Source of the DNA: WHSV01 sp050694055 | GTDB lineage: Bacteria > Actinomycetota > CADDZG01 > WHSQ01 | Direction of reading: 5' to 3' | NCBI GenBank assembly: GCA_050694055.1 | Contig: JBOGWX010000065.1 | Coordinates: 1 to 64,000 of the forward strand | Length of the DNA stretch: 64,000 nt | Shown here: positions 1-9,018 of the stretch, piece after piece | Layout of the letters: the number at the start of each line of letters is the position of its first letter | Position numbering within the stretch: position 1 is the stretch's first letter | The notes under the pieces: model-generated | Seen by the model: the letters and a program-made list of their open reading frames with translations, nothing else | What the model was told of the DNA's origin: nothing | Database searches by the model: none | Translations under genes and position numbers: made by a program

Positions 1-365
1 GTCGAGGGCATCGTGTTCCGGTATCGGACCGGGGTGGCGTGGCGTGATCTTCCGGGGCGGTTCGGGCCGTGGCAGACGGTGTGGAAGCGGCATCATCGCT
101 TCGCGACCGATGGCACGTGGGACAAGCGGTTGCGCGTGATTCAGGCTGATGCCGACGCGGCCGGTCGGGTCGTTTGGAACGTGTCGGTCGACTCCTCGAT
201 CGTGCGGGCGCACCAGCATTCGGCTACGGCCAAGCGCAGTGCCCGGGAGGATCGCACCGTGCTCGCCAAGCACACAGGGGCGGTGTCGAATGACAAGAAT
301 CCGCGCTGCTGCCGGGACGAACCGGGCGATCACGCCCTCGGCCGCTCGCGCGGCGGGCTCGTCCT
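1..365 (+). mobile_element. IS5-family transposase, fragment
   Basis: The reading frame is open from the first base of the window. It encodes the N-terminal half of an IS5-group DDE transposase: the helix-turn-helix region (YRTGVAWRDLPGRFGPWQTV), the first catalytic Asp in VSVDSSIVRAHQH, and the GDHALGRSRGGL motif. After roughly base 363 the protein stops resembling a transposase (the expected TTKIH continuation is absent), although the frame stays open to base 516. The catalytic half is therefore missing and the element is a remnant. It abuts and slightly overlaps the 3' end of a broken permease gene on the other strand, so an insertion or deletion event probably shaped this edge. The 5' end lies outside the window. 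Confidence 0.85.
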
Positions 366-465
366 CGCAGCCGTGCTGCTCTGGCTCACCGACTTAGGAG
401 ACACGTCCCAGTGCGGTGGACGCCATCGAGACGCACCGGCCGGTCCCAGGGTCGCCCGCTTCCTC

Positions 466-2046
466 CTACTCGATGGGGATCTCCGCGAAGCGCTTGCTGA
501 TGTCGACGCCGCGTGACCGCTGGACGGCTTTGGCGACCGCATAGATCACCAGTCCGCTGAAGAAGATCCCGATGTTCATCCAGATGAGCCCCGGCTTGCC
601 GTTGAGCCCGGCGCTCGGGTCGGTCAGAAAGGCCCACGCCATGATGGCAAGCGCCAGCAGTGACAGCGCTCCGATAACGCTCATCCACGGCACTCCGCCG
701 ATGCGAGCGTTGATCGGAGACGCTTCGAAGACGTCTCTGAGCCGGTAGGGAAACACGATCGCCGAGATCGACACGAGCATGAAGCCGAGGATGAACCCGA
801 AAATGCCGACCAGGGTCGCGAAGTCCGGGACCCATACGAACGCCGCCAGGGCCGCGATCGAGCCCGCGCCGACCAACAGCAATGCATTGACCGGCGTGTG
901 GTGGCGCGGGTGCACGCGGCCGAGCGCCTTGGGCATCAGCCCGTCGATCGAGTACGCGAGGAAGTTGCGGCTGGCGTTCGTGATCTGCCCCGGCAGCCAG
1001 GTGTAGGAGCCGAAGATGAAGCAGAACATGATCAAGAACGCGATCAGCGTGCTGCCCGAGCCGAACGCGGCGATCTGGGTGAACAGCAGGCCCTGGCTGG
1101 CCGACAGCTGACCGATCCGCTCGAGGCCGATTGCCCTGTCGCCGAGCAGGAGCATCAGCAGCAGGACCGCGATGGAGACAATCGCGGCGATGGGCATCGA
1201 CCACAGCTGCAGGCGCGAGGCCCGCTTGACCTCGCCGCCGATGTAAGCCGAGGACTGGTTGAAGACCAGGTTGATGTAGACCCAGGTGCCGGCGAGGATG
1301 GTCCACTTCAGGCTGAGCGGACCCCCCGCGGCGAAGCCGGCCTCAGCCGCCGCGTCGCCCAGGCCTCGCAGCGTTCCCTCACCGAGTCCGTCTCCCAGGC
1401 TCGCCCTGATCGCCGTCTCGGAACGCAGCAACCACACGATCGCGGTCAGCAGCAACGAGATAACCGAGACGAAGAAGAGCGTGTTCTAGATTCTGAAGAA
1501 CAGTCGAAGACTGCGCGAGAAAACCGCAACCAAGCCCATGATCAAGAGGCTGCCCGCGACAAAGGTGCCGACGTCCGATAGGAACCAGGTGCCGAGATCG
1601 GTCATCCAGTCGATGCCGGCCATCTGGCCCACCGTCGAGAAGAAGGGGGCGAGACCTAGCTGGGCGAAGAAGGCCGACGGAACGCCGCCGTACAGAAACC
1701 ACCACACGGTGTTGTTCCAGCTCGACATCATGCCCAGCGCCGGATGGAGCGTCCGGCTCACATAGACGTAGTCTCCGCCGGAGCGCGGCATCGCGCTCGC
1801 AAAGAACGCGAACACGAGGCTCGTGGGGATCACGACGAGGAACGTGAGCACGGCCGTGAGGTAGAGGTTGGCACCGGGGTAGAAGGCCGTTGAAAAGAGG
1901 AACACGAGGGCCGTCATCAGCCCCAGCGACACGAAGTTGATGTTGTAGATCAGGACGTCGAGCGTCCCCGCCTCACGCACGAGTCCGGTGGCTTTGCGCT
2001 GGAAGGTCTCCGGCGCTCCTCGCAGCGTGTGACTCGTATCCGTCAT
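466..2046 (-). pseudogene. APC-family amino acid permease interrupted by in-frame TAG
   Basis: Two consecutive open segments in the same frame together make a 527-codon amino acid-polyamine-organocation transporter of normal size with about 12 hydrophobic segments. The N-terminal part (186 residues, start 2046) carries the family signature SAMPRSGGDYVYVSR; the C-terminal part covers the remaining helices. They are separated only by a TAG codon at 1486-1488 in the context LFFRI-stop-NTLFFVSV, with no frame change. A C-to-T change from CAG (Gln) would explain it, as would a sequencing error. The gene is last in a three-gene minus-strand unit, 13 bp after the metallophosphoesterase, and near an XRE-cupin/cyclase/ureohydrolase set whose substrate it may once have imported (inference). 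Confidence 0.85.
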
Positions 2047-2059
2047 AGGTTCCTCCCTT

Positions 2060-3004
2060 TCAGCCGCTCACCAGCTGGTGCGCGGCGACCTCTCCTTCCC
2101 GGATGTCGATGAGGGCCCCGTCGAGGACACCCTCGCCATACATGCTTCCGGGGTTGATGCACAGCGTGCGCCCGATGTGTGCGATGCCGCGCGCCTCGTG
2201 GATATGCCCGTGCAGTGCGATCAGCGGCTGATGCTCCTCGATCAGCCGCCTGACCGCTCGAGACCCGACCGGAATCATCTTCGGATCGCCACCCTCGGTG
2301 ACGACGCGCAGATCGCCGGTGAGCTCGGGAGCCCGGTCGATCCCTGAGTCGTGAGGTGGGCAGTGGAGGTTGAAGATGGCGGGCGCGTCGGGGTCGACCT
2401 CGGCAACGAGCTTCGCGAGCCTGTCGTAGAGCTCGTCCTCGGGGAGCTCGCGCGGCGAGTCCCACGGCGTCGGATTGGTCCACGCGCTCGAGATCATCTG
2501 CACGCGGTCGATCTCGACGAGCTTGCCCTCGCAATTCTCGATCGGGGCGGGTGCCGCGTCGAGCACCGCGTCGATGTCCCATTCGTCGTCGTTTCCGGGC
2601 ATCACGTAACAGGGCACGCCCGAGTCCGCCAGCTTGTCGCTCGCCAGCCGCACCCAGCGACTCAGCTCTTCACGCATCAGCCCACGAAAGATCCGGTCGC
2701 GCTTCTGAGGATCGGAGGTGAGCGACTCGTAGTCGCCTTGACTGCAGACGAGCGGATAGAAGCCGTTGAGGCGCACGCGCTTGCACGCATCCTCGAGCTC
2801 TCTCTCGCCCCTGATCTCTTCGAACTTGCCGAGGATGCGTGCGGTCCACACTCCCGGCGTGCGCTCGACGAAGGGAACCATGACCTTGCCGGTGAGATCG
2901 CCGCCCATGATGAGGACGTCGGCCTGGTAGAAGGACGCGGCGTTGAGGAACTTGCGCCACAGACGCTCCGAACCATGCACGTCGCTCGCGTAGTAGATGC
3001 GCAA
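2060..3004 (-). CDS. Calcineurin-like metallophosphoesterase
   Basis: A 314-residue protein with the complete metal-binding set of calcineurin-like phosphoesterases in order: DxH in YYASDVHG near the N-terminus, GGDLTGK, MPGNDDE, FNLHCPPHDSG and GHIH near the C-terminus. It should hydrolyse a phosphomonoester or phosphodiester with two bound metals in the cytoplasm; the substrate cannot be deduced. I chose the TTG at 3002-3004 because the conserved strand begins there (LRIYYASDVHG) and it lies two bases after the TGA of the upstream nucleotidyltransferase-like gene, suggesting translational coupling. Longer upstream reading is proline/arginine-rich and unlikely to be real. Confidence 0.8.
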   Translation of the reverse strand: MRIYYASDVHGSERLWRKFLNAASFYQADVLIMGGDLTGKVMVPFVERTPGVWTARILGKFEEIRGERELEDACKRVRLNGFYPLVCSQGDYESLTSDPQKRDRIFRGLMREELSRWVRLASDKLADSGVPCYVMPGNDDEWDIDAVLDAAPAPIENCEGKLVEIDRVQMISSAWTNPTPWDSPRELPEDELYDRLAKLVAEVDPDAPAIFNLHCPPHDSGIDRAPELTGDLRVVTEGGDPKMIPVGSRAVRRLIEEHQPLIALHGHIHEARGIAHIGRTLCINPGSMYGEGVLDGALIDIREGEVAAHQLVSG

Positions 3005-3006
3005 TC

Positions 3007-3792
3007 TCAGCCCTCGATCTCTTCCGGGAGCTCGTACCAGCGGACACGCTCTCCGATCCGGGCGCGCAGCTTCCACCTCGTCGACTTGGGCGCATCATCG
3101 ACGAGCTGCAACAGGGCGCGAACGCGCTCGGTCACCACTGAAGCTTGGTCGAAGCCATCGAGCGACTGCACATAGGCCGCGATCTTCCGCAGGGTCTCGG
3201 TGCCGGTGCGCCACCACCCCCAGTCCAGCGAAAGCAGCGACACGATCACGCGGGGATCGATGTCATCCGGCGCGAGGTCGTGATCCGCGAGTAGTGCGGC
3301 GGCGTCCTTGAGGTCCTTCTCGTTGGTCTCGACGACCTGGATCTTGGTCAGCAGCAGATCGGCAGGCGACAGGGTCAACACGTCGCGCCCGAATCGGTCA
3401 CGCACATCGAGCGCGTGGCACATCACGATCCGCTCGATGAAGACATCGAGCTGGCGCGCGTTGTGCGAGTCCCAGAAGAAGAGGCGCTGGTGGCCGTGCA
3501 GAGAGTTGAACTCCTCGTCGGCCGCGTAGCCGAGCTCGGCGAGTAGCGTCGAGATCCCCGGTGCCGCTCCTGCCGACCCAACGAGATCGATGTCCTTGTA
3601 GTCGCGCTCCAGGGGGGAGCGGCGAGCGGAAGGACAGCGAAGGTACACGGCGAGCCCTCCCACCGCGCGCAGCAAGATGCCGGCCTCGGCCGCGGCCGCC
3701 AGTACCCGCATCACCTCCGTGCGAGGGTTCGCATGCGGCGCAGTCTTCATGCGGTGCGCGACCGCGACGGGCGCGTACGGCTCGTGGGTCAT
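3007..3792 (-). CDS. Nucleotidyltransferase-fold protein
   Basis: A 261-residue protein with signs of the polymerase-beta-like nucleotidyltransferase fold: the turn AVGGLAVYLRC (about residues 42-52) followed by YKDIDLVG, which supplies the D-x-D metal site, then LSPADLLLTKIQVVETNEKD, typical of MNT/AbiEii-like domains. These motifs are visible; substrate and biological role are not. The gene is first in the unit nucleotidyltransferase-metallophosphoesterase-permease and is divergent from the XRE-cupin regulator across about 75-125 bp. There is no adjacent antitoxin-like gene, so I do not call it part of a toxin-antitoxin system. Confidence 0.6.
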   Translation of the reverse strand: MTHEPYAPVAVAHRMKTAPHANPRTEVMRVLAAAAEAGILLRAVGGLAVYLRCPSARRSPLERDYKDIDLVGSAGAAPGISTLLAELGYAADEEFNSLHGHQRLFFWDSHNARQLDVFIERIVMCHALDVRDRFGRDVLTLSPADLLLTKIQVVETNEKDLKDAAALLADHDLAPDDIDPRVIVSLLSLDWGWWRTGTETLRKIAAYVQSLDGFDQASVVTERVRALLQLVDDAPKSTRWKLRARIGERVRWYELPEEIEG

Positions 3793-3847
3793 CCCTCCCC
3801 CAACCCGGGCGCCGGCCCAGAGGCGGCCTTGACGGTCCAGTGAAACA

Positions 3848-3857
3848 TTGTTTACAA
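3848..3857. promoter_or_regulatory. Candidate operator palindrome TTGT-TT-ACAA
   Basis: A short AT-rich palindrome (TTGTTTACAA, half sites TTGT/ACAA around two bases) lies in the divergent region between the nucleotidyltransferase-like gene and the XRE-cupin regulator, in otherwise GC-rich DNA. Regulators of this class often bind such sites next to their own gene. Position and symmetry are seen; the function is inferred. Confidence 0.35.
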
Positions 3858-3917
3858 ATATCGAACAAGGTGCCGCGCCCTGTCAACCCCGGGGAAAGGA
3901 CCGCGACGACGGAAGCG

Positions 3918-4487
3918 GTGGGAGCTTCGACCTCGATCAACAGCGGGATCAAGATCGGTCCCAAGCTGCGCCACGCCCGCAGACGGCGGGCCATGTCGAT
4001 CGACCAGGTCGCGGTCGCGACGGGGCTCACCAAGGGGTTCATCAGCCAGGTCGAGCGCGACCTCGCTTCGGCCTCGGTGGCGTCACTGATCTCGTTGTGC
4101 GACGCGCTCGGCATCCCGATCGGCTCGCTGTTCGAGCCGTCCCGCTCGGATCTGATCCGGTCCGACGCGCGCCCGCTCATCAACTTCGGGGGCGAGGGCG
4201 TGACCGAGTACCTCCTTACCCCCTCGGGCGAGGGGCGCGTCCAGGTGATCCAGAGCTACATCGAGCCGGGCGGAGGCGGAGGCGAGGAGCTGTATTCGCT
4301 CAACGCCGACGCCGAGTTCGTGCACGTCGTCGAGGGCGAGCTCGAGGTGCGGGTGCAGACCATCCGTTACCGTCTGAAAGCAGGCGATTCCCTGACCTTC
4401 AACCCCCGGGACCCGCATACGTGGCGCAATCCATCGGCTTCCGAAAGCGCTCTCGTCATGTGGGCCATGTCGCCGTCGCCTTGGTGA
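3918..4487 (+). CDS. XRE-family regulator with C-terminal cupin
   Basis: A transcription factor of about 189 residues: an XRE helix-turn-helix (KLRHARRRRAMSIDQVAVAT then GLTKGFISQVERD) at roughly residues 15-70 and a C-terminal cupin barrel (GGGGEELYSLNADAEFVHV, LKAGDSLTFNPRDPHTWRN). This architecture usually senses a small ligand in the cupin and controls neighbouring catabolic or transport genes. The next gene starts 10 bp downstream. The start is uncertain: GTG 3918 is used, with GTG 3870 in frame as an alternative; neither has a strong ribosome binding site, although an AAAGGA stretch lies between them. It probably regulates the cyclase and ureohydrolase genes behind it and perhaps the divergent permease unit. 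Confidence 0.8.
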   Translation: MGASTSINSGIKIGPKLRHARRRRAMSIDQVAVATGLTKGFISQVERDLASASVASLISLCDALGIPIGSLFEPSRSDLIRSDARPLINFGGEGVTEYLLTPSGEGRVQVIQSYIEPGGGGGEELYSLNADAEFVHVVEGELEVRVQTIRYRLKAGDSLTFNPRDPHTWRNPSASESALVMWAMSPSPW

Positions 4488-4497
4488 GGAGGAGCGT

Positions 4498-5178
4498 GTG
4501 AACTTCGGAGTCAGGATCGTCGACTTGTCCGTGGTCCTGGACGGCAACACCCAGGTCTACCCCGGAGATCCCCAGCCGCGCTTCTCGATCGCGACGCGTG
4601 TCGAGTCCGAGGGCTACAACTTACTCGGGGTCGAGATCGGATCGCAGAGCGGCACACACGTCGACTCGCCGTATCACTTCCTCGACGATGGACTGCGCCT
4701 CGAGGACTGCGATCCGGCATTGTTCGTAGGACCGGGCGTGTTCGTGGACGCGCGTCACCTCCGGGCGCGCGAGCGCATCACCTGGGAACTCGTCGCGCGC
4801 TACGAGCAGCAACTGCGCCCCGGCGTGATCGCGGTCTTTCACACCGGTTGGAGCGAGAAGCACTACGGGAGCGACGAGTACTTCGAACACCCGTTCCTCG
4901 ACGGCGACGCATGTGGGCGCATGCTCGAGGCCGGCGTGGCGACCTTCGCGATCGACGCCATTAACCTCGACGAGACCGTGCTCGACGAGCGCGAACCCGA
5001 TTTCACCTGCCACCTCCAGATCGCGGGAGCCGGTGGGATCATCTCCGAGAACCTCACGAATCTGTCTGCGGTCGATTTCGACGATCCGGTCATCAGCCTG
5101 CTGCCCATCCGTTTCGGAGGAGACGCCGACGGCGCGCCCTGCCGGGCGGTCGCCATGCAGCTCGGTGATGGCCCATGA
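4498..5178 (+). CDS. Cyclase-family (kynurenine formamidase-like) hydrolase
   Basis: A 226-residue member of the metal-dependent cyclase/formamidase family. The signature metal-binding segment SGTHVDSPYHF (about residues 56-66) is intact, and the N-terminal DLSVVLDGNTQVYPGDP is typical of the fold. Family members hydrolyse formamides (N-formylkynurenine), isatin or related cyclic amides; the exact substrate is not evident. The GTG start follows a strong AGGAGGAG site. It sits between the XRE-cupin regulator and a ureohydrolase whose ATG overlaps its stop by four bases, so the two enzymes are probably translated together and act in one pathway. No other kynurenine pathway gene is nearby, so a role in tryptophan breakdown is not supported by context. 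Confidence 0.8.
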   Translation: MNFGVRIVDLSVVLDGNTQVYPGDPQPRFSIATRVESEGYNLLGVEIGSQSGTHVDSPYHFLDDGLRLEDCDPALFVGPGVFVDARHLRARERITWELVARYEQQLRPGVIAVFHTGWSEKHYGSDEYFEHPFLDGDACGRMLEAGVATFAIDAINLDETVLDEREPDFTCHLQIAGAGGIISENLTNLSAVDFDDPVISLLPIRFGGDADGAPCRAVAMQLGDGP

Positions 5179-6143
5179 GACCTCGCTACGGGCCGGTCGA
5201 TTCGTCGCAGAGCCCCCGCTTCACCGGACCGCGGACGTTCATGCGCCTGCCGCACTTGCAGACGACCGACGACGTCGACGTCGCGATCATCGGCGTGCCG
5301 ATGGACGACGCCGTGTCGTTTCGCTCGGGCGCGCGCTTCGGCCCCGAGGCCGTGCGCAGCGCGTCGGTTCTCCTTCGCCCCTACAGCCCCACGCTCCACG
5401 TCGATGTGACCGAGAACCTATCGATGGTCGACTACGGCGACGCCCCGACCGCGCCGGGATACATCGAGAAGTCGCTGAACCGGATCACCGCCTTCCTCGA
5501 GCCGGTGCACCGAGCCGGCGTGACGCCGCTGTGCATCGGTGGCGACCACACGATGGCACTCGCGGAGCTGCGGGCGGCTGCGGCGGTCCACGGTCCGCTC
5601 GCTCTCGTTCATCTCGACGCGCACGCCGACGTGTGGGACAGCTACTACGGCCTCGAGTACTTTCACGGCACCGTGTTCCGCAGGGCCGTGGAGGAAGGAC
5701 TGGTCGATCCCAGCCGCTCCGTGCAGGCGGGGATGCGCGGCACCCTCTATGCGGCCACCGACGAGGATGAGCCGGCGAAGCTGGGTTTCGAGGCGATCCC
5801 GTGGTCCGAGCTCAAGACCTTGTCGCCGCTGCAATACGGCGAGCGCGTACGATCCCGCGTCGGCGACGCCAAGGCGTTTCTGTCCTTCGACGTCGATTTC
5901 GTCGATCCCGCGTTCGCGCCGGGCACGGGCACGCCCGAGGTCGGCGGACCGACCAGCGCCGAGGCACTCGGCTACCTCGCCGCCCTCACCGGCATCGAAC
6001 TCTGCGGGTTCGACTGCGTCGAGCTCTCCCCGCCCTACGACCCGTCGGGAATCACGGCATGGCTGGCCGCAAGCGTGTGCCACGAGATGCTCGCTCTCAA
6101 GGTGCTTGCGACGAACTCCGAACGCGGTGGTGCCCAGCTCTAA
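5175..6143 (+). CDS. Ureohydrolase (agmatinase/arginase superfamily)
   Basis: A 322-residue ureohydrolase with all binuclear manganese motifs: GGDHT (about residue 122), HLDAHAD (about 145-151) and SFDVDFVDPAFAPGTGTPEV. Such enzymes split urea, or formamide in the HutG-like group, from guanidino or formimino compounds: agmatine, guanidinobutyrate, guanidinopropionate, arginine or formiminoglutamate. Sequence alone does not fix the substrate; the PGTGTPEVGG segment favours the agmatinase-like branch over arginase. It overlaps the cyclase-family gene by ATGA. With a cupin-type regulator and a (now broken) APC permease close by, uptake and breakdown of an imported guanidino or amide compound is plausible (inference). 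Confidence 0.85.
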   Translation: MRPRYGPVDSSQSPRFTGPRTFMRLPHLQTTDDVDVAIIGVPMDDAVSFRSGARFGPEAVRSASVLLRPYSPTLHVDVTENLSMVDYGDAPTAPGYIEKSLNRITAFLEPVHRAGVTPLCIGGDHTMALAELRAAAAVHGPLALVHLDAHADVWDSYYGLEYFHGTVFRRAVEEGLVDPSRSVQAGMRGTLYAATDEDEPAKLGFEAIPWSELKTLSPLQYGERVRSRVGDAKAFLSFDVDFVDPAFAPGTGTPEVGGPTSAEALGYLAALTGIELCGFDCVELSPPYDPSGITAWLAASVCHEMLALKVLATNSERGGAQL

Positions 6144-6158
6144 CCGGGTCGGGCCGGC

Positions 6159-7244
6159 TCAACCGATCAGCGCCGTCACGCGCGTGAGTCGGTGCTCCAG
6201 CTCGGCGGGATCGTCCGACACGAGTGTGACGTGGCCGAGCTTGCGCCCGGCGCGGGCTTCTTTGTCGTAGAGGTGCAGATGAGCGCCCTCGATTCGAAGC
6301 ACCTCATCGATGTCGGGAAGATCGCCGATGAGGTTGACCATCGCGCTGTGACCGCGCGCACGCGTCGACCCGAGCGAACGACCCGTGATCGCGCGGAGAT
6401 GGTTGGCGAACTGAGAGGTGACCGCCCCTTCGATCGTCCAGTGCCCCGAGTTGTGAACGCGCGGCGCCATCTCGTTACCGAGCAACTCACCACCAACTTG
6501 AAAGAGCTCGATGGCCACCACCCCGACGTAGTCGAGCTCCGTCATGACCGAGCGGGCGTGAGCCTCGGCCCCCGCTTGCAGCTCCGGATCGAGCGCGGGA
6601 GCAGGAGCACGCGACACCCTCAGGATCCCGTCGCGGTGACGGTTCTCGACCAGGGGGTAGACGGCCACCTCGCCCGCGATCGAACGCACCGCGAGCAGCG
6701 AGAGCTCTCGGTCGAAGTCGACCCTGGCTTCGACGATGAGGTCCCGATCGCCGAGTTGTCCCCAGCAGCGATCGAGGTCGCTGCGCCCGCCCACCACGAA
6801 CTGACCCTTGCCGTCGTAGCCCTCCCGGCGCGTCTTGACCACCGCCGGGGTACCCACCGCGGCGATCGCCTCCTCGAGACCTCCGCGCGACGAGGCCGGA
6901 GCAAAGGCGGGTGTTGCCAGACCCAGCCGGTTGAAGAGCTCCTTCTCGCTCAGGCGATCCTGGGCGACCTCGAGCACGCCGGGATTGGGATGGACGCTCG
7001 TCCGCTCGGCAATCCGCCGTACGGAGGCGGCGGGCACGCGCTCGAACTCATAGGTCACCACGTCGCAATGCTCGGCGACCCAGTCCAGCGCATCCCGGTG
7101 GTCGTAGCTCGCCACGATCAGGCGGGCGAGGTCGCGCACTCCGGCGTCCGGCGAGGGATCGACGGCGGCGAACCTCTCCCCCAGCGGGAGGCCGGCCAGC
7201 GCCAGCATGCGCGCGAGCTGTCCGCCTCCCAGCACACCGATCAA
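6159..7244 (-). CDS. purK: N5-carboxyaminoimidazole ribonucleotide synthase PurK
   Basis: A 361-residue ATP-grasp enzyme that carboxylates aminoimidazole ribonucleotide with ATP and bicarbonate in de novo purine synthesis. The N-terminus IGVLGGGQLARMLALAG is the PurK Rossmann-like signature; the ATP-grasp core (VVKTRREGYDGKGQFVV) and the C-terminal NEMAPRVHNSGHWTIEGA motif are intact. The start is a TTG whose last bases overlap the TGA of purE (TTGA). It is last in purA-purD-purE-purK and ends 15 bp from the convergent ureohydrolase gene. Confidence 0.95.
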   Translation of the reverse strand: MIGVLGGGQLARMLALAGLPLGERFAAVDPSPDAGVRDLARLIVASYDHRDALDWVAEHCDVVTYEFERVPAASVRRIAERTSVHPNPGVLEVAQDRLSEKELFNRLGLATPAFAPASSRGGLEEAIAAVGTPAVVKTRREGYDGKGQFVVGGRSDLDRCWGQLGDRDLIVEARVDFDRELSLLAVRSIAGEVAVYPLVENRHRDGILRVSRAPAPALDPELQAGAEAHARSVMTELDYVGVVAIELFQVGGELLGNEMAPRVHNSGHWTIEGAVTSQFANHLRAITGRSLGSTRARGHSAMVNLIGDLPDIDEVLRIEGAHLHLYDKEARAGRKLGHVTLVSDDPAELEHRLTRVTALIG

Positions 7245-7744
7245 ACTCGAGAACCGCCCTTGCGCGGATCATCGTCGCCGAGCACGCGTTCGGTTTGAGT
7301 GGAAACGAACCGCTCGACGGCCGATCGAATCACTTCGTCGTTGGTCGCAAGGATGCGAGCGGCAAGATGGGCTGCGTTGGTGGCGCCGGCCGTCCCGATC
7401 GCCAGCGTTCCGACGGGAACCCCACCCGGCATCTGAACGATCGAAAGCAGCGAGTCGAGTCCCTTGAGAGCGCGTGACTGCACCGGCACGCCGAGCACAG
7501 GAAGAACGGTCTTCGACGCCAGCATGCCGGGAAGATGCGCGGCGCCGCCGGCTCCGGCGACGATCACCTGAAGTCCTCGGTCCACGGCACTCGACGCGTA
7601 CTCGAACAACAGATCGGGGGTGCGATGTGCGCTCACGACTCGAACCTCGTAAGCAACACCGAGCTCATCGAGGACGTCGGCAGTGTGCTTCATCGTGTCC
7701 CAGTCGCTACGGGACCCCATCACGATCCCGACGAGCGCCGTCAC
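7241..7744 (-). CDS. purE: N5-CAIR mutase PurE
   Basis: A 167-residue class I PurE, which moves the carboxyl group of N5-CAIR to form CAIR. The conserved GSRSDWDTM loop, the SAHRTPD motif carrying the catalytic histidine, and AGAGGAAHLPGMLA are all present. The GTG start overlaps the purD stop (GTGA) and its own stop overlaps the purK start, so PurE and PurK, which act consecutively, are translationally coupled. Confidence 0.95.
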   Translation of the reverse strand: MTALVGIVMGSRSDWDTMKHTADVLDELGVAYEVRVVSAHRTPDLLFEYASSAVDRGLQVIVAGAGGAAHLPGMLASKTVLPVLGVPVQSRALKGLDSLLSIVQMPGGVPVGTLAIGTAGATNAAHLAARILATNDEVIRSAVERFVSTQTERVLGDDDPRKGGSRV

Positions 7745-9018
7745 GAGATTTCTCCGACGGCTCGCTCGGCGATGTCGGTTCGCAGGTGCTTGCCGCCAAA
7801 GGTGATCGTCCCGGCGGCTTCGTAGGCGAGCCGGCGCGCCGCCGCGAAGTCGGCACCCAACGCACTCACTGCGAGCACCCGGCCTCCGGCGGTCACGACG
7901 GCATCAGCTCGTCGGGCAGTTCCCGCATGAAACACCTCGACACCGTCCATCCCATCGACCTCGTCGAGTCCGTCGATGACCGCTCCCGTCTCGTAGCTTC
8001 CGGGGTAACCGCCGGACGCGAGCACGACGCTGACACACGCTTGGGGGGTCCACTCGAGTCGTGCACCCGCCAGTTCACCGCAGGCCGTTGCGAGTGCGAT
8101 CTCGCCGAAGTCGCTTCGCAGGCGCGGAAGCAGTGCCTGCGTCTCGGGGTCGCCGAAGCGAGCATTGAACTCCACCACGCGTGGGCCGCGGCGCGTCAGC
8201 GCGAGTCCGGCGTAGAGCGCCCCGACGAACGGTGCGCCGGCCTCTGCCGTTGCGCGCGCCATCGGGGCTACCACCTCAGAGAGCACCCGGTCGGCGACCT
8301 CCGATGGGCACGCCGGCACCGGACTGTACGAGCCCATGCCTCCGGTGTTGGGTCCCGAGTCGCCGTCGCTTACTCGTTTGTAGTCCTGAGCCACCTCGCA
8401 TGCGACGACTGCACTGCCGTCGGTGAACGCGATCAGAGAGGCCTCCTGGCCGTCGAGGAATTCCTCGATCACGACCCTGGTTCCGGCGTCTCCGAAAGCT
8501 CCTCGCTCGATGCGATCGCGCACGGCCTCTACTGCCTCCTCGCGATCCGACGAGACCACGACGCCCTTTCCCGCCGCGAGGCCGTCGGCCTTCACGACGT
8601 AGGGGGGGCCGAGCTCATCCATGAAATCGACCGCCTTCTCGACGTCGTCGAACGATTGCCAGCGCGCCGTCGGCACACCGGCGCGATCCATGAGCGCCTT
8701 GGCGTACGCTTTGGAGCCCTCGATGCGAGCGGCGCCGGCGTCGGGGCCGAAGACCTTGAAGCCCTCCGCTCGCAACGCGTCTCCGCAACCGGCAACCAGA
8801 GGCGCTTCGGGTCCTACGACCACGAGATCCGCGTTGACCGCACGCGCCGCCTCGACCGCGCTCGCGGGCTCGCTCGCGTCCGCGTCCAGCACCTCGGCGA
8901 CTCGGGCGATGCCGGGGTTGCCCGGTGCTGCTACGACAGCACCTACGGACGGCGAGCGCGCGAGCGCCCACACGAGCGCACTCTCGCGTCCTCCCGAGCC
9001 GGTGACGAGAACCCTCAC
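7741..9018 (-). CDS. purD: Phosphoribosylamine-glycine ligase PurD (GARS)
   Basis: A 425-residue ATP-grasp ligase for the second step of purine synthesis. The GTG at 9016-9018 begins the classical N-terminus VRVLVTGSGGRESALVWAL. Further family segments are GPEAPLVAGCGDALR, YVVKADGLAAGKGVVV and FNARFGDPETQALL. Upstream reading in this frame lies over purA and is not real. The start overlaps the purA stop as GTGA and the stop overlaps the purE start. Confidence 0.95.
   Translation of the reverse strand: MRVLVTGSGGRESALVWALARSPSVGAVVAAPGNPGIARVAEVLDADASEPASAVEAARAVNADLVVVGPEAPLVAGCGDALRAEGFKVFGPDAGAARIEGSKAYAKALMDRAGVPTARWQSFDDVEKAVDFMDELGPPYVVKADGLAAGKGVVVSSDREEAVEAVRDRIERGAFGDAGTRVVIEEFLDGQEASLIAFTDGSAVVACEVAQDYKRVSDGDSGPNTGGMGSYSPVPACPSEVADRVLSEVVAPMARATAEAGAPFVGALYAGLALTRRGPRVVEFNARFGDPETQALLPRLRSDFGEIALATACGELAGARLEWTPQACVSVVLASGGYPGSYETGAVIDGLDEVDGMDGVEVFHAGTARRADAVVTAGGRVLAVSALGADFAAARRLAYEAAGTITFGGKHLRTDIAERAVGEIS

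Noticed and set aside
466..1455. C-terminal half of the permease as a separate gene starting at TTG
   Set aside because: It is in the same frame as the N-terminal half, begins mid-transporter and has no ribosome binding site.
1486..1488. TAG in the permease as a pyrrolysine codon
   Set aside because: Pyrrolysine is not expected in a transporter helix region, no pyl genes are in the window, and TAG can arise from CAG by one change.
3007..3792. AbiEii-type toxin
   Set aside because: The nucleotidyltransferase fold is similar, but no AbiEi-like partner precedes it and its neighbours are metabolic.
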